The position numbers were made by a program, and so were the translations under genes. A stretch of 64,000 bases of DNA from NCBI GenBank assembly GCA_013397795.1, contig VZTJ01005306.1, positions 752,808-816,807 of the forward strand. Reading direction: 5' to 3'. Of this stretch, positions 26,206-39,000 are shown one piece after another; the first letter of the stretch is position 1, and the number at the start of each line of letters is the position of its first letter. Source of the DNA: Orthonyx spaldingii (Eukaryota > Chordata > Aves > Passeriformes > Orthonychidae). Under the pieces are notes generated by a model. It had not been told where the DNA came from, did no database searches, and saw only the letters and a program-made list of their open reading frames with translations.

Positions 26206-27581
26206 TACTTTTTTTAATGCATCCTACTCTTTTCTGCATAGCAGTAGGGCTCTTGAATACTCCTTTCTTTTGTCTGCTCACATTCTCTGTCAGTTCTCAC
26301 TTTCGGCTTGATTCATCTTCTGTTCAGTCCCTTGTTTTATTATCTACTTGAGATACATGGTCTCCTTAGGTGCTAATGTCTTCATGCTCAATCTTCCCTT
26401 ACTGACCTTGATGAAATAAGTGAGGAACCCATGGCTCACTGTCGAGGGATCATGACAAGTGCCTTTATGCTAGCGTGTGCCTGTAATAGCATTTACCTGT
26501 ACATGCAGACATATATATGTATTCATGTTGCTGTTAGCCATTACAAATGCTTAATGTTGGCCCAAATGCCCCTACAGCCTTCCTGTCCTCATCTCCTTCC
26601 AAATTTGTACTCTTCACCTGTAACTAGATTTACTCAATAGTTGATTGTAAGTGGTAGCAACGAGAGAACTCTCTTTTAATGGCTTTGTCAAATGTCAGCA
26701 ATAATGGAGTCCAATCACGATCTACATCTCTTGGGATTCCTGTAGCACAGACAAATGGTTTCTGCTCCAGTATTGCTCGGTGTCACACCACGGGGACTTG
26801 TATTTTCAAGTAGAAATTAAGCAGAAGTCCACATATATTTGCTCATTACTAAATGACACGCTTGTTATTTAAATGCTTTTTTCTTCCCTTCTTCATATCC
26901 TTCATTGTTATAGTTTATCATAGGCTTTAGATTAAGGTATTAATGATACAGCTGGGTTTTTAAAGTATCCAGAAGAAGCGATACAAAAATGTGGTACCTT
27001 GCAAAAATCTATTTGTAACAGTTCCTTAGAAGCCATGTGTGAGAGCACTATTGTCATGCTGAAGAACTCTACCTGAATACTGATTTAAAAAATTCTCTCC
27101 AGCACTTGCTTTTCTATTGAGAATATCATTTCAGTCTAAACCACTGCTCATATGAAAAAAAGAATAGCATAGCTTTGCTTTTCTGTCACAGGTTTGGCTC
27201 TTTGTGCCTTCAGCCATACTTCATATCTCCATCACTGCAGCAGAACTTCAGAATGTTGAGAATAGTATTGACTTTGGGAAACTAATCCTTCTTTTTACTG
27301 AATACCATGTGAGACTTTAGGAGGCCTGGATTTTTTTTTGATTGCAATAAGTGGTATGTATATAATAAATTCATCAGTTCTCTTTTCAAAAGACTATTTG
27401 AGCACTTGCAAGGATCAAGCCACATTAAATGAACCAAGATTTCCTTTTATAGCCTTAGTAGTTTATGTAGGCTTGTCTCCTTCCCTGCCCCAATGGCAAT
27501 GAAACAGGCCAAAAAAAGTGAAGATTAGCTATATCTAGAGTTGCAGATGGTCTTGTTTGCAAGTAAAAATGGTAACTTTTG
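26206..27581. other. non-coding stretch, no gene seen
   Basis: AT-rich sequence with a short TA/TG repeat near 26,510. No exon or recognised repeat. Confidence 0.45.
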
Positions 27582-28208
27582 TCATGAATCATGGAATATG
27601 CCGAGTTGGAAGGGAACCACAAGGATTATTGACTCCAGCTTTTGGTCCTGCACAGGACCATGCCCAGGAGTCACACCATGTGCCTGAGAGCATTGTCAAA
27701 ATGCTTCTTGAACTCTGCCAGGCTTGGTGCTGTGACCACTTCCCTGGGGAGCCTGTTCCAGTGCCCAAGCACCCTCTGGGTGAAGAACTTTTTTCTAATA
27801 TCCAACCTAAACCTTCCCTGACACAACTTCAGGCCATTCCTTTGGGCCCTGTCACTGGTCACCACAGAGCAGAGATCAGTGTCTGCCCCTCCTCTTCCCC
27901 TCATGAGGAAGTTGTAACTGCAATGAGGTCTCCCCTCAGTCTCCTCCAGGCTGAACAGACCAAGTGCCCTCAGTCACTCCTCACACGGCTTCCCCTCAAG
28001 GCCCCTCACCATCTTTGTTTCCCTCCTTTGGACACTCTCTAATAGTTTCATGTCTTTCTTATATTGTGGCACCCAAAATTGCACACAGAACTCGAGGTGA
28101 GGCCGCCCCAGTGCAGAGCAGAGCACGACAATCCCCTCCCTTGCCCAGCTGGTGATGCTGTGCCTGATGCCCCCCAGGGCAGGGTTGGCCCTCCTGGCTG
28201 CCAGGAGG
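27582..28208 (-). mobile_element. CR1 LINE, 5'-truncated, about 630 bp
   Basis: The left end carries the CR1 3' terminus in reverse (ATGAATCATGGAATATGCCG, then AGTTGGAAGGGAACCACAAG). The minus-strand frame at 27,671-27,904 is open for 77 codons and reads the end of the CR1 reverse-transcriptase protein, including RFRLDIRKKFF, HWNRLPREVV and a C-terminal DNALRHMV. Further right are typical CR1 segments (CACCATCTTTGTTTCCCTCC, ACCCAAAATTGCACACAG, CAGGGTTGGCCCTCCTGGCT). Survival of an open C-terminal frame suggests moderate age. The element lacks the start of ORF2 and cannot move by itself. The overlapping 161-codon plus-strand frame (27,557-28,042) is antisense to it. Confidence 0.92.
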
Positions 28209-31200
28209 ACCCGTGAAAAGGGAGATACCTTACATGTAGCAAATGTTTCTTCTAAGGGTTTTTGTAATCAGTTATTTAAAAAGTGTGGGGGTTTTTTTTG
28301 TTGTTGCTTTCCAAAAGGGTACCAAAGGCATTGTAAATGATGTGGAACCTTTAAATTCTGGTCTTGATAACTTTAGAAATTCAGGAGCTCCACTGAATAA
28401 CTTTTAAGAGCTAGTTTTAGCAGGACTTTTCTGAATTGGCAGTAATCCAACTCATTGACTCATGGTTTTAGAAAGTGCTATGGATGATTTGTCTAATGGC
28501 CCAGCATAGTGCTGCAAAGAAGAGTAAATCACAGCATGAAATACTTGGATGTGTGACCAGTGTGTTCTGTTCACTGGGTCAGCAAGTAATTAGAGGGAAG
28601 ATTCAAGCCCTGGCACACAACTCAAGCTACCTTGAGGAAGAAAGGTAATGCCATCACTATAAGCAATCAACCTTCGATGTTTTGTCTTTGTCCCCTAATC
28701 TCATCTACATAAAGTCTAACACTAACTGCAGCACTTGTAGAAGTCATTCCTATTCAGAAGTACAAAAGCAGAAAGATCTGAAGTGTTTGCACATCCTGTT
28801 ATTTTGTTGTAAATCCTCCTTCATCTCCCTTTTCTGTCTTATGTTTTGTTTACTGATATACAGAAGAAAAAAATTCTTTGCTTGCTGCATGTGTGTAAAC
28901 TTTTAGGAATACTTGGATAGTCCAGATAAGGAAAGTACCAGAAAGAAAATTCCTTTCAATTAAATATATTTTTGAAAAGTAAAATAGAATTTTTTCCTAT
29001 CTGTACAGAAATCTAAGAAAAGCTGTAATATATGCTTTTTTCTACAAGGGTTGTTTGATTACTTTTTGAATGCTCTATTAGAGCATATACCTGAATAGGA
29101 AAGGGAATGAGAAAGGTCTTTAAGTCACATAAATCTTAAAACATATGTGAGAATATAAAAATGGCTTTTAGGCTATGAGTTAAACAAAGGAATAACTTAG
29201 AACTATAGGACTTAATAATTTAGGAACTATAGAACTTAACCAACAGCAATAAATAAAGACCTTACTTGGATGAACATTTTAGAAGATGGCTGCATCTTTT
29301 TTTAAATAGCTTGTAGAAATAGATTAACTGCAGTGTTAACTTCATAGTTGAATTAATGTCTTCAGTCTAAAATAGCAGGCATAACCCACAAGTGGAATTT
29401 TTAAAATTAAATTGTATAGTGTTCTAAAAGAAGAGCCATGTTCTTACAGCTACTCACAGTGTGCAATAGAAGTCTGATATAGATCCAGGAGAACCTATCC
29501 GGTGCTTAGCTCCCAGAAGTAGAGGAACTCATGGCATAGTAAATGTTTTTCTTCTTGTACCTGAGCATGGAGAGATTAGCCTTTATATTTTGTCAGGTTT
29601 CTCACAGGGCAAGTTTGCCTCTGCATCCAAGAAAAGAAAGAACAGGTCATGCATTGTCAAGTTGTATTCTGCAAGATTTCTTCCTCATCACGTCTCTTTC
29701 TGGATGCTATTTGTTCCAGCCAGGCTGATCAGGTGGTCCAGGCATGGCTGCTCTGAGCTGATGAGACACTACTGAATCCTTTTCATACAGCAGCTGAGAA
29801 TTGAATTTGCCCAATGACCATCTCTCTTCAATTCCCTTACACTTGCTTAGACCTCCAACTTCCTTTGCAGACCCAGTTCTTTTTGATTTCTAGGCTGAAA
29901 TGGTATGTCAGGTTATCTTTTTTTTTTCTTTTCCTCTTAAAAACAAATGGCATTAAATGCCAAATATCTGCATTTGGGATGTACATTCTTACTTTCTCCA
30001 TTTTTCAATTAGTAAAAGGTCAAATTTTAATTGAACTTGTTTACTCAGTGAGTGTGCTGTGTTGGAACTGTTTTGCCTCTTTTATTACTAGTGCCATCCT
30101 TTCTGTTGATGCAAAGATGCTTCCCAAGTTGATTGGTTTTGTGCAGAGGTAGAGAATAAGGTGTTCATTGTCTTCCACTTCTTAAAAGGCCTGCCTATTG
30201 GCAATGAATAGTGATATTCACTGTAAAGCTGGATTGACTTCTTGCAGATCTGTTGTTTCAAATATGTGAAGGCTTTTCCAGGATCATGTGTCCATGAAGT
30301 TTTAGCTCCCCATAGTTGTTATCATTATGGTAATTAGGCAACCAAGTAGACTTTTGGCATAACTATCAGTTACTCAGTCCTGTCCTTCAGTAGATTTGTG
30401 TGGTGAATCCATAGGTGGATTCTCTTCTGTTTGTAAAACCAACCCCTTTACTCGACTTACTATCTTTTTATCATACAGTCCCTTATAATATGCAGGGTAG
30501 GTTTGACTCTTTGCAGTCTCTCTCTCCCAGCCCTATGTTTTAGTTGTGCACTAAGGAAGGCTGGAGTGTTTCCTATCCTGTGTTGCTTTACCCTTATCCA
30601 GTGAAGTGAGGCTGCAGTGAGAGAAAAAATTCATGTCTTCCTTTTCTTAATGTCATTGATACCTCAATGAGCCTGTCTTCTCAGAGCTTTATTTCATTTT
30701 GCACTTTTCCAGAACAAAATCTTAATGAAATTTGCTTCAAGATGTTTATTGCTTCTTGGAGATTGTAATAGAACCTCTGAAATGCTGTGCTAAAATGAGT
30801 TGCTATTGTAAAGTGAGATGATGCTAGCATTGTTTCATGGATAGCATGGATTTGAATTATGACAGCACGTTCCCAGTAAATGATTTTGAATTCTTAACAT
30901 CCTTCACTTGACATTATTTTTGTCATCAAAATTAGAAATAATTAAACCCAGAGAAAATTCTTTTTCATTCAAGAGCTCAGTATATTTCCTTAGTCCTCAC
31001 TCATTTGCACTTCATCTAGAGTTGGAAGTTACCCATAAAAGAATGAATGAAATGTGGAAAATTAATTCCACAGAGTTGCTAAGGATGACTTTCATGCTGA
31101 GGTTGTTTAAGAAACAGAAAATTTTTGCTGTCTCTGTAGCAATCAGATAAATCCTGTAGAGTCTGGATACCCTGTTGTGGATACATCAAAAAGATGATGT

Positions 31201-34200
31201 ACTCACATGCTCCTCCAAGTGCTTCAGTGTAGCACTTAGCTCCCATCAATGTTCATAGAATATCCATTAGGCTTGCAGCCACTGAACCTGACTCTGCAGT
31301 CAGATTTTACTCATCATTGCCTAAACTCTAGTACCTTCAAATCACTTAGTTTCTATCATATATCAGTACTGGCAGAATTGACAAAATAGACATTTGCTTT
31401 TGGAACACAGAAATCCCGACGCATATTTAGATGTCATTTAACATGATTGAGTGTATATCTTCCCTCCCCTTCCTCTTTTAGAGACCATTGATTTAAGAAA
31501 CAGGGACTATGAAGTTTTTCCACCAGTCGTTAAGTTTTATTGTCTTGTAATAAATCCACTTTGTACACACTACTTAAAAATTCATTAAGTGAAAGACAGA
31601 AAGCAGAAAAGGCCGGGTCTGTACAGGCCAGTAGTTAGGGTACCTGCTGGGGAAGCAAAACAGCATCATTTTGTTTCCTGTTCCAATGAATACTTAATGT
31701 AAAATACTGAAATATTCATTGGTAAGTGGAAATGGTATCTGACCGCATAAGAAGTAACGTCTAAGATTGCATGAAGTTAAAATGAAGGTAGTCCTACAAT
31801 GAGCCTGAGGAAAAAAAGGTCCAGCATCTGACATAGTGTATAATTAGCTGGTTGTTAGAAAGTATTAAAAGAAAACTTGCTGGTAGTGCTATTGAGAAAT
31901 GTCTTTATGGATTTTTATCAGGAATTTAAAGTAATGCATATTTGTTATAACATAAGATATGTAACTTACTTCCATTCTATTAGGCTTGATGGGATCATAC
32001 AAAAAATTATTTAAAAAAAGAAAAACAAATTCACTCAGAATAGCCTGGTCAGTACCAGAACTAAAAAACAGTCTCTGCATATTAAATAGCAGATTAAATC
32101 TTCAAAAAGAAATAGTGACATTTACAGTGTGCCATGAAGTGATGATCACTAAACTAATTTATTTTGGTGGGCGATTTGTTATACTGCATATTAATATTTT
32201 GCTCCATAAAGTACAGGGCAGCAGGCAATATATTGTAGTGAAGTAGAGAAGTACAGGCTTTCTGTGAGGGCTGCATATGTGGCAACTCATAAAAATGTGT
32301 TGTTCAATGCAATCCAGGTCCTAATAATGAAGTGAGTATTCAGTTATTGGGAAGATGCAAGTGGTAGAAGGCTGTAGATGGATGGGCATGTCACAAAACT
32401 GCCACCAAAACTGCCATTAGATGGAAACCTTTGTTCGTAGCTTCAGGTGAAAGGTCAATTCCTAAATGGATGAAGTAATTAATTGAATGTTTCTTTCTTG
32501 CCTGTTGATAGTAATTAGCCTGATGGATCTTTTTAGCCCCTTTACTGATCTGAGGCATTTGCACTCTGTGGCATTTTAAAAAATTCTCATCCCCTGTAAA
32601 TTCTCATATGTCTGGAGCACAGGTAGGTGGTGTGTAGGTAAGGTGAGCAGCTCATCACTCATTGTGCACTTCTGCCTATCAAACACATCTCCTGCTTTTT
32701 TTCTCAGTGCCAAACACTGAGCACAATTTTGATCCTCTCTAAAATATTTTGGGGGGATATTTTCTATGGCAAATGTAGTTAGCCTTTAGACACTACTCTT
32801 TTATTTGAAAGTAATGTAATTATTAACCTCACGTATTTTTCTGCTTTGCCAACAGCCTCTAAAAGTTTTATAACAAAGGTACTTGTCTGAAAATGTTTGA
32901 TGATACCATATAAACATGTTTGAAATGATGGCTTTTCATGACTTTCTAAGAATTCTATATTCACGTAATTATTATTTATTGAGAAATCATAATTTATTGG
33001 GGGCCTTCTTAATCTCTGATTAAGTGATACAGAGGTAATGATCTATTCTGTTCTCCCAGTAAAATTTGGTTACAAAATTAGCTTATGTTTAGTTACCATG
33101 GTGATAATTTTTTTTTTAATATAGCTTTGTTCTTTTCCCCTTTTATTCTTTTAATGAACAAATGTATGCTTTGAGACTTTTCTTAAACCTTCATATGAAC
33201 AAAAATTTCATGTACAAAACGTTCATAAATTCCAAATGAAATACTGTATCATTGTAGTCAAGAAGAAATATTTGCAAATGTATCTTTTTTTCATATTTGT
33301 CAGTAGCCTCCTTTTAAGCTATTGATCTAGTCAATATATCTCTAAATAAAGTGCCATAATAGGTGAGTCAATAAAAGACCTAATGTGGTGATTTTGGCTT
33401 CCTCTTTCAAATACCTTCTATAGAACAAAAGAAATTCTGACCTCTCTGACAGCTAAAGACACAAGTTGTTGATTATGGAATCACAGAACATAATTGAATG
33501 ATAATTAAATTTCCCATGGACATGTATTGATAAAATCACAATAATGGCAATTTTTCCAGACCTGAGTATTCAGTGCAAAACTGTAATGATTACAGAATGT
33601 GTAATCATTACACATTGAAGAAAACTTGAGGGATCTTCTTATCTATCTTCTGCTTCAAGGGTCAGTTAGATTACTTCTTAGAGATGTTTCCTTTTTTCTT
33701 TCTTGAGGGTCTGTAACCAGAACTTCACAGTTTCTTATGGATAAAAAGAAACGGATGAAGTACATGCAAATGCTTGAAGCTCAAATGTGGTAACCTTGGA
33801 TTTATGTTCTTTATCTTTGCATGCGTATCAGGGAAGCCAAACTGATGGTATATTTCTGCAGCAAATCCTGTGCTATATAACCAAACTTCTGTAGCAACTG
33901 TGCATGAAAAGAGTTTCTCAGAGACACCATCACTTTTGTGACAGCAGTAAGGAGAAGAGAAAAGAAGGGGCATTAGTGATGGACACAAGTGTAGGAGTCT
34001 TCTCGCTTAGAGAAGCAGTATTCTCCATGAGACTACACTCCTACAGTCAAGACTACTTCTCTAGTGAAGCTAGAGAAAATTTGATAATATCTTTACTCTG
34101 TAGCTTGGTTATAAGATCCACAGATGACAAGATTAAAACAAATTCAAATTAAATTTTGAGTCTTCATGCATTTGAAACCTGAAGATATATACAGTACTAA

Positions 34201-35880
34201 CAAGATGAATAAATTAATTTGAGCTTTTTAGGAGGATTCAAAAGAAAGAAGTGCAACATGTAGGAGGTGAGTGGTGTGTACAGAAATAGGAAAAGACAGG
34301 CAATGTAAAATTGCAGAAGTAAAAATATTTAATTGAATTTTTGTGATTTAAATAATCTGTCACTGAATGCTGAGACTTGGACTTCGGTACAGAAAAAAAT
34401 ATTTCAGGTAAAAATGAAAGCCAATCTGTTTTCTAGGGCAAGGACCAGCACGTCGGTCCAATAAAGAGATGCCGTATGCTTAAATCCCTGGGTGTGGGCA
34501 GCCTTTTTTGTTTCATTTTGATTTTTTTTCCTATTGTCTTAGAAATTTTAAAAAAAAGACAGCTGGAAAATTCTTCTTAAGGTAGTATTTAAAAATACCT
34601 ACTGTTCTTTTTTTTTCAGAACAGGCATAGAAAAACTACAGATGACACAAATTTTTCCAACTTTGGAACATTTCACTTAATTTCTAAAATGTTTTCCTTA
34701 TCTTTATGTCTTTTTATATAAAAAAAAATAATTAAATTGTGTTTATAGTCTAATTGTTTCCCTAAACTTTGCAATGACTAATCTTCTCAGCTATATCGGC
34801 TTCATAACTTGTTCTTTCCCCAAAGGAGTATTAATGTGAGACCTTTAGATACTCAATTTGTTTCTTTCATTGTCTAAAATAATATTCTAGATTTCCAGAA
34901 CCCTGGATACAGCTATTTTTTCACACCTGCGCTTTGCAATCCTGTAGCTGTGACTGTAAATTCTCTCCTTGAGGAATATAATGTGTTGCACAGATGCAGA
35001 AACTCACCCGTGATCTTTGCAAGCACATTTTTAATATCCCTTAATCCCAGCGCAGTAGGAAGACTAGCTTCCAAAGGGAAAGTAGCATTGGCTATGCCAT
35101 GAAGATGACCAAGAAATTCCCATGCATGCCAGAACCTCTTAGCTGAGAGACTGAAAGGCAGCAACTATATTGATGTTTGAGTTCAAACAAGGAACAGGCT
35201 TAGGATGTGAAGCCAAATGTGATAAGTTCCTACTTACCATGCTTGGAGCTGCACTGTGGAGAAGTTGTGGCCTGTGTTAACTGAAATGAAATCTAAGGTG
35301 TGCTCCAGCCATGAGGAAATATTCACTCTGTTGGCCACATAGAAGGTAGACTGAATCAAAACCTCCAAAATTCAAATACTGTGGACACATATAATGTTCT
35401 TAGCACCAAATAATTAAAATTCCACAAATTTGAATTGTAGAGATTCTACAAACCTGTCCTGTTGCACAGCACTACTTTTCAATGTAGATATATCCTGCCA
35501 GATCTCTGTTTCTGTCTGATCTGTTTACTTACTGTTGAAGGAGGAATGAACACAATAGGTTTGATTCCTTTCTCCAAATCATATTTGGGTCAAATTAACC
35601 TTTTTTCAGGTGGCCCATTAACAGTAAATCACAGCCTGTGCACTCCTGACTGCCTGATTACTGTGGTAGAAGTTTAACAGCAGAACCTCATCTTATCCTT
35701 TGGGACTTAACCTCATCACAACCACTTAGCTCTTAGGGTAAGGTGAAGAGACAAAATTGTTTAAAATTAGCCACATTCAAAATACATGAAGTCATCTTTA
35801 TAGTGATGCAAAGGAAACAAAAGGGAGTCAGTGCTGCAGATTTTTCATGTTATTCACTGAAATATTTTTGTCTCCTGTTG
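28209..35880. other. long non-coding stretch, no gene seen
   Basis: About 7.7 kb without supportable exons or recognised mobile elements. It contains the 13-bp-arm hairpin at 33,582-33,612. Short frames such as 29,814-30,152 and 33,725-33,988 have no familiar content. Long AT-rich runs with TAATTA-type motifs are frequent between 31.5 and 33.4 kb. Confidence 0.45.
33582..33612. repeat. perfect inverted repeat, 13-bp arms with 5-nt loop
   Basis: TGTAATGATTACA is followed by GAATG and then TGTAATCATTACA, its exact reverse complement. Each arm is also nearly self-complementary. No terminator role is implied in this eukaryotic setting. It could be a paired homeodomain-type TAAT/ATTA site cluster or a chance structure. 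Confidence 0.8.
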
Positions 35881-35896
35881 CCACTTGGCCAAGTGG
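35881..35896. repeat. 16-bp perfect palindrome CCACTTGGCCAAGTGG
   Basis: The sequence equals its own reverse complement. It contains an internal CTTGGCCAAG, which includes the TTGGC(N)GCCAA-like half-sites of NFI in a tightly spaced form. It lies 20 bp before an exact tandem duplication. Binding is not shown. Confidence 0.8.
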
Positions 35897-35916
35897 CAAA
35901 ATGGTGCTGTGATAAA

Positions 35917-36015
35917 TTAGTCCCTTAATGGATTTATTAGGAGGCTAATCAGATGTTTGAGGTGGTTTAGTCCCTTAATGGATTTATTAGGAGGCTAATC
36001 AGATGTTTGAGGTGG
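35917..36015. repeat. exact tandem duplication, 50-bp unit
   Basis: Two head-to-tail copies (35,917-35,966 and 35,967-36,015) begin TTAGTCCCTTAATGGATTTA and end TTTGAGGTGG; over the shared 49 bases they are identical. The perfect identity indicates a very recent duplication or an assembly artefact. Confidence 0.93.
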
Positions 36016-36057
36016 ACTTTATTAGCACTACTTCAATGATTGAGCCCCTTAGCAATA

Positions 36058-36081
36058 AGAAAATAATATAAATATTATTTT
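36058..36081. repeat. AT-rich hairpin, 11-bp arms
   Basis: GAAAATAATAT, two bases (AA), then ATATTATTTTC pair perfectly. It lies just after the 50-bp tandem duplication. Confidence 0.7.
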
Positions 36082-39000
36082 CTTACCAAGCTGGCTTTCA
36101 CCTTGCAAGCACAGGGAAAGCATTCTTCAGAAAAATTTGCCTGCTTTCTGATTGCTTTTTCAATGTTTTTTCATGAACTCTGTCACACAAAGGGTGAAGT
36201 AGTTTAATTTATTTCTAGTTCCTAATTCAAGTACTGCATATAGCAATATTATCAGTAGCAATCCATTGCACCCCACTGTAAAAAATGGACTCCTGTTCCA
36301 CTTAAATGACGTCCTGAGGCTGGGACCCAGCATGAGACTGTAATTATTTGGGACCTCTCTGTCTCCCCACTGGCTCCTCCTGGTGTGAGAGGTACCAGGT
36401 CTTTCCCTTTTCTTTGTGTTTTCTGGTAATGGCAAAAACTCTGTTTTGTTTTGCTTAAAGGAAAACAAAGAAATAAACAAACAAAAACAACAACAGCTTC
36501 CCCCCCTGCCCCCTTCATGTCCCTGGGGGAGAAAAAGGTATTTTGCTGCTGCAGCCTGTTTCAAATGGGAACCCTAAGGAGGGAAGAGATAATATCTGTC
36601 TTTCTCCAGAACAGCTTGGGTCATGCACTCTCAGGGAACACACTTGGAGTGTAGGGCAGGACAGGCTGGGAGAACCTACATGAGGACCCTGCAGTTTATG
36701 CTCTCCATGGAAATAATTTCTCGGTGGGAAAACACTTGTTAACAGACTTAATAAATTTTTTTCCTCTCTAGATGAATATTTGCTACTGATAGATACACAA
36801 TGTGTTTTAATTGTGTCTTATTAAGGTTTTGTGTCTACAGGAGGTGCACAGCAGAAGAAAGGGCATAATTTTATTTCAAGTCTTTGGCCAGTTGAAGATC
36901 CTGCCCCAACATTGCCAAGTCCCCTCTATGTCCCCACACCTGAAGGAGGAAGATGATCCTTAAAGAATCTCCTTTTTTCCATCCTGTCTGCACATTTTTT
37001 GTTGATATAGGGAAACTTAGGTCTGGAGCTTTTGTCCTAGCTCATGCATATATCCAATAATAGCTGATTATTTCTTAGAAAACAGCAGAGGATGTAAAAG
37101 ACCTTTTCTTGCAATAGCAACAGTATTTCAGTTTGTGTTTTCTGAATCCTCAAACCACCAAGCAAGACAAGACTTTTGTACCCAGAGGACAGAATGAACC
37201 ACAGAAGTTATTTTTGTCTTAAGTGGTGAGTAGAAGTGAAAACACTTTGCTTATCCTGCTGACATAAGACTTGGGTTTGTGTCAGCAGAGCGGGACTGAA
37301 GTTAACTGTACAGTACCATGGGAGCCCATATGAAAACGATGAGAACTTCTTTCAAACACTGACATCCAGACCTTGTGTGAACCTGATTCTGAGCTCCCTT
37401 GCACTGGGAGGGTTGTGTTTCAACCTGTGAGGATTTATGTATGCTGCCTTTAGCTTCCTACCTGAGCTGCTTGCCCTTTCAGTCTTCGAGGGAGAATGTG
37501 CATAAGCAGCTAACAGATGATGGCTGCACCCTCAAAGTTATAGGGGTCAGAGGGTTATATAGCTGCCTGTAGTGGGGGCTTGTGCTAGAAAGTTTTGTAC
37601 AATTTCTCACCCATCTTGACCCAGAATTGTCAATTCCACTTCTCCTGTTTGAGACTGTGTCTTCCCAAAGTGACATAGAGATGACCCTACAGGGTTGAAC
37701 CGAAATTCCAGCTCAGCCAGCACAAACAGTGTTTTGCACTAAAGGTATCTGGAAACTTGCAGAATGCAGAATAGCACTCACCTGTTTAATAATACCCTAT
37801 CAGGACTCAGCAAATTATGACATGAGGTTGGTATTGAGTTACTTAGGATGATACATTTAGGTGTGTCAGAACACATTCAGATGTATGCCTTCTGACAATA
37901 TCCTTTTGACCCTTCTGCCTTTGTGGCCCATTTTCAAGCTTCTCCCTGTAAACAGAAGGGTCAGGAATATAAAGTGTGTTTGTTGGTGAGGTTGTTTTTG
38001 TTTGTTTGTTTTTGTTTGTTTGGTTTTGTTTTGGGGTGGTTTTTTTGGGTTTTTGTGTTTGTGGGGTTTTTTGTTTGTTTTTGTTTGTTTAGTTGGTTTT
38101 TGTTTTGCTTTCCCTCTGGCTTTGCTTTTTAAACTTAATTTAAATTGGTAGTAATTTTCTGGTGTCTTCAGGCAATAACAAATCTAGAGTTTTAAGATAA
38201 AGCCTCATGTCTAAAATCTATGAGCTGGCAGCACCAAAAATTGGATATAAATGTTGTCATTTAGTCTTATTTTAGATATAATTTATATGGATGTCCAATA
38301 TAATTCTTATGTCTATAATCATGGTTCCTCTTAATTTACTGCTTAGCAAGTGATTATCTCAGTAATTCCCAGGCTTTAATATCTGTAATAAAATAATATT
38401 TGCTTTCTCTTTTCTGAGATGTTCATTGGCTCCAGTAAGTGTGGCCAAAGTTTTCACCACAGCACAGAAAAGCAGCTCTATCAGTGGAGATTTTGTACTT
38501 AAGCAGCAGACTGTAGCTAGAATTTAAAATTATCAGTTTTCAGGGTGAATTATTATTTAAAGATTTATGCTTAGAGCCGTCCATTCAGTGTTTGTATCTG
38601 ATGCCAATTTGCAGGAAAATACTCCTGACAATGTTTTCCTTGTGCCCTGTACTGACTGATTGAAATTTACAGCTGACCTCCCTGACAATAATTCTGTCAG
38701 AGGATCGGTCCTTCAGGCAAATTGCCAGCTCAGACATGAAAGTCAGAAATGGAAGAATGCAGAAAGCCTTTTGCTTTAAAACTGTAGAGATGTAAATTTT
38801 CCCTGACAAAGCTGGCATTGTGGGTTTCTTTTGCAGCTTTCTCTTTTGTCATTTTTCTTCCAGCTGAGGAGGGGAAAATGATATTTTTCTTCTCCCAGAG
38901 CATGTCCAATCATATTAAAATGCAGTTGTACTAAATGCCAAGGACTCATTAATGTTCTTGAAAATTTGTCTCTCTAATGGAAATTTGTGGCCTCTGAGAA

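Noticed and set aside
27557..28042. 161-codon plus-strand frame
   Set aside because: It is antisense to a CR1 LINE whose minus frame carries the recognisable reverse-transcriptase C-terminus.
33474..33530. Possible CR1 3' end (GGAATCACAGAACATAATTG)
   Set aside because: Only the first dozen bases resemble CR1; the rest shows no match.
36160..36564. Minus-strand frame of 134 codons with a phenylalanine- and cysteine-rich stretch
   Set aside because: The hydrophobic part comes from an antisense A/C-rich simple tract (about 36,460-36,500), not from a membrane protein.
37923..38132. Plus-strand frame that looks like several membrane helices
   Set aside because: It is the translation of the G/T-only run, which gives only Phe, Val, Leu, Gly, Trp and Cys codons.
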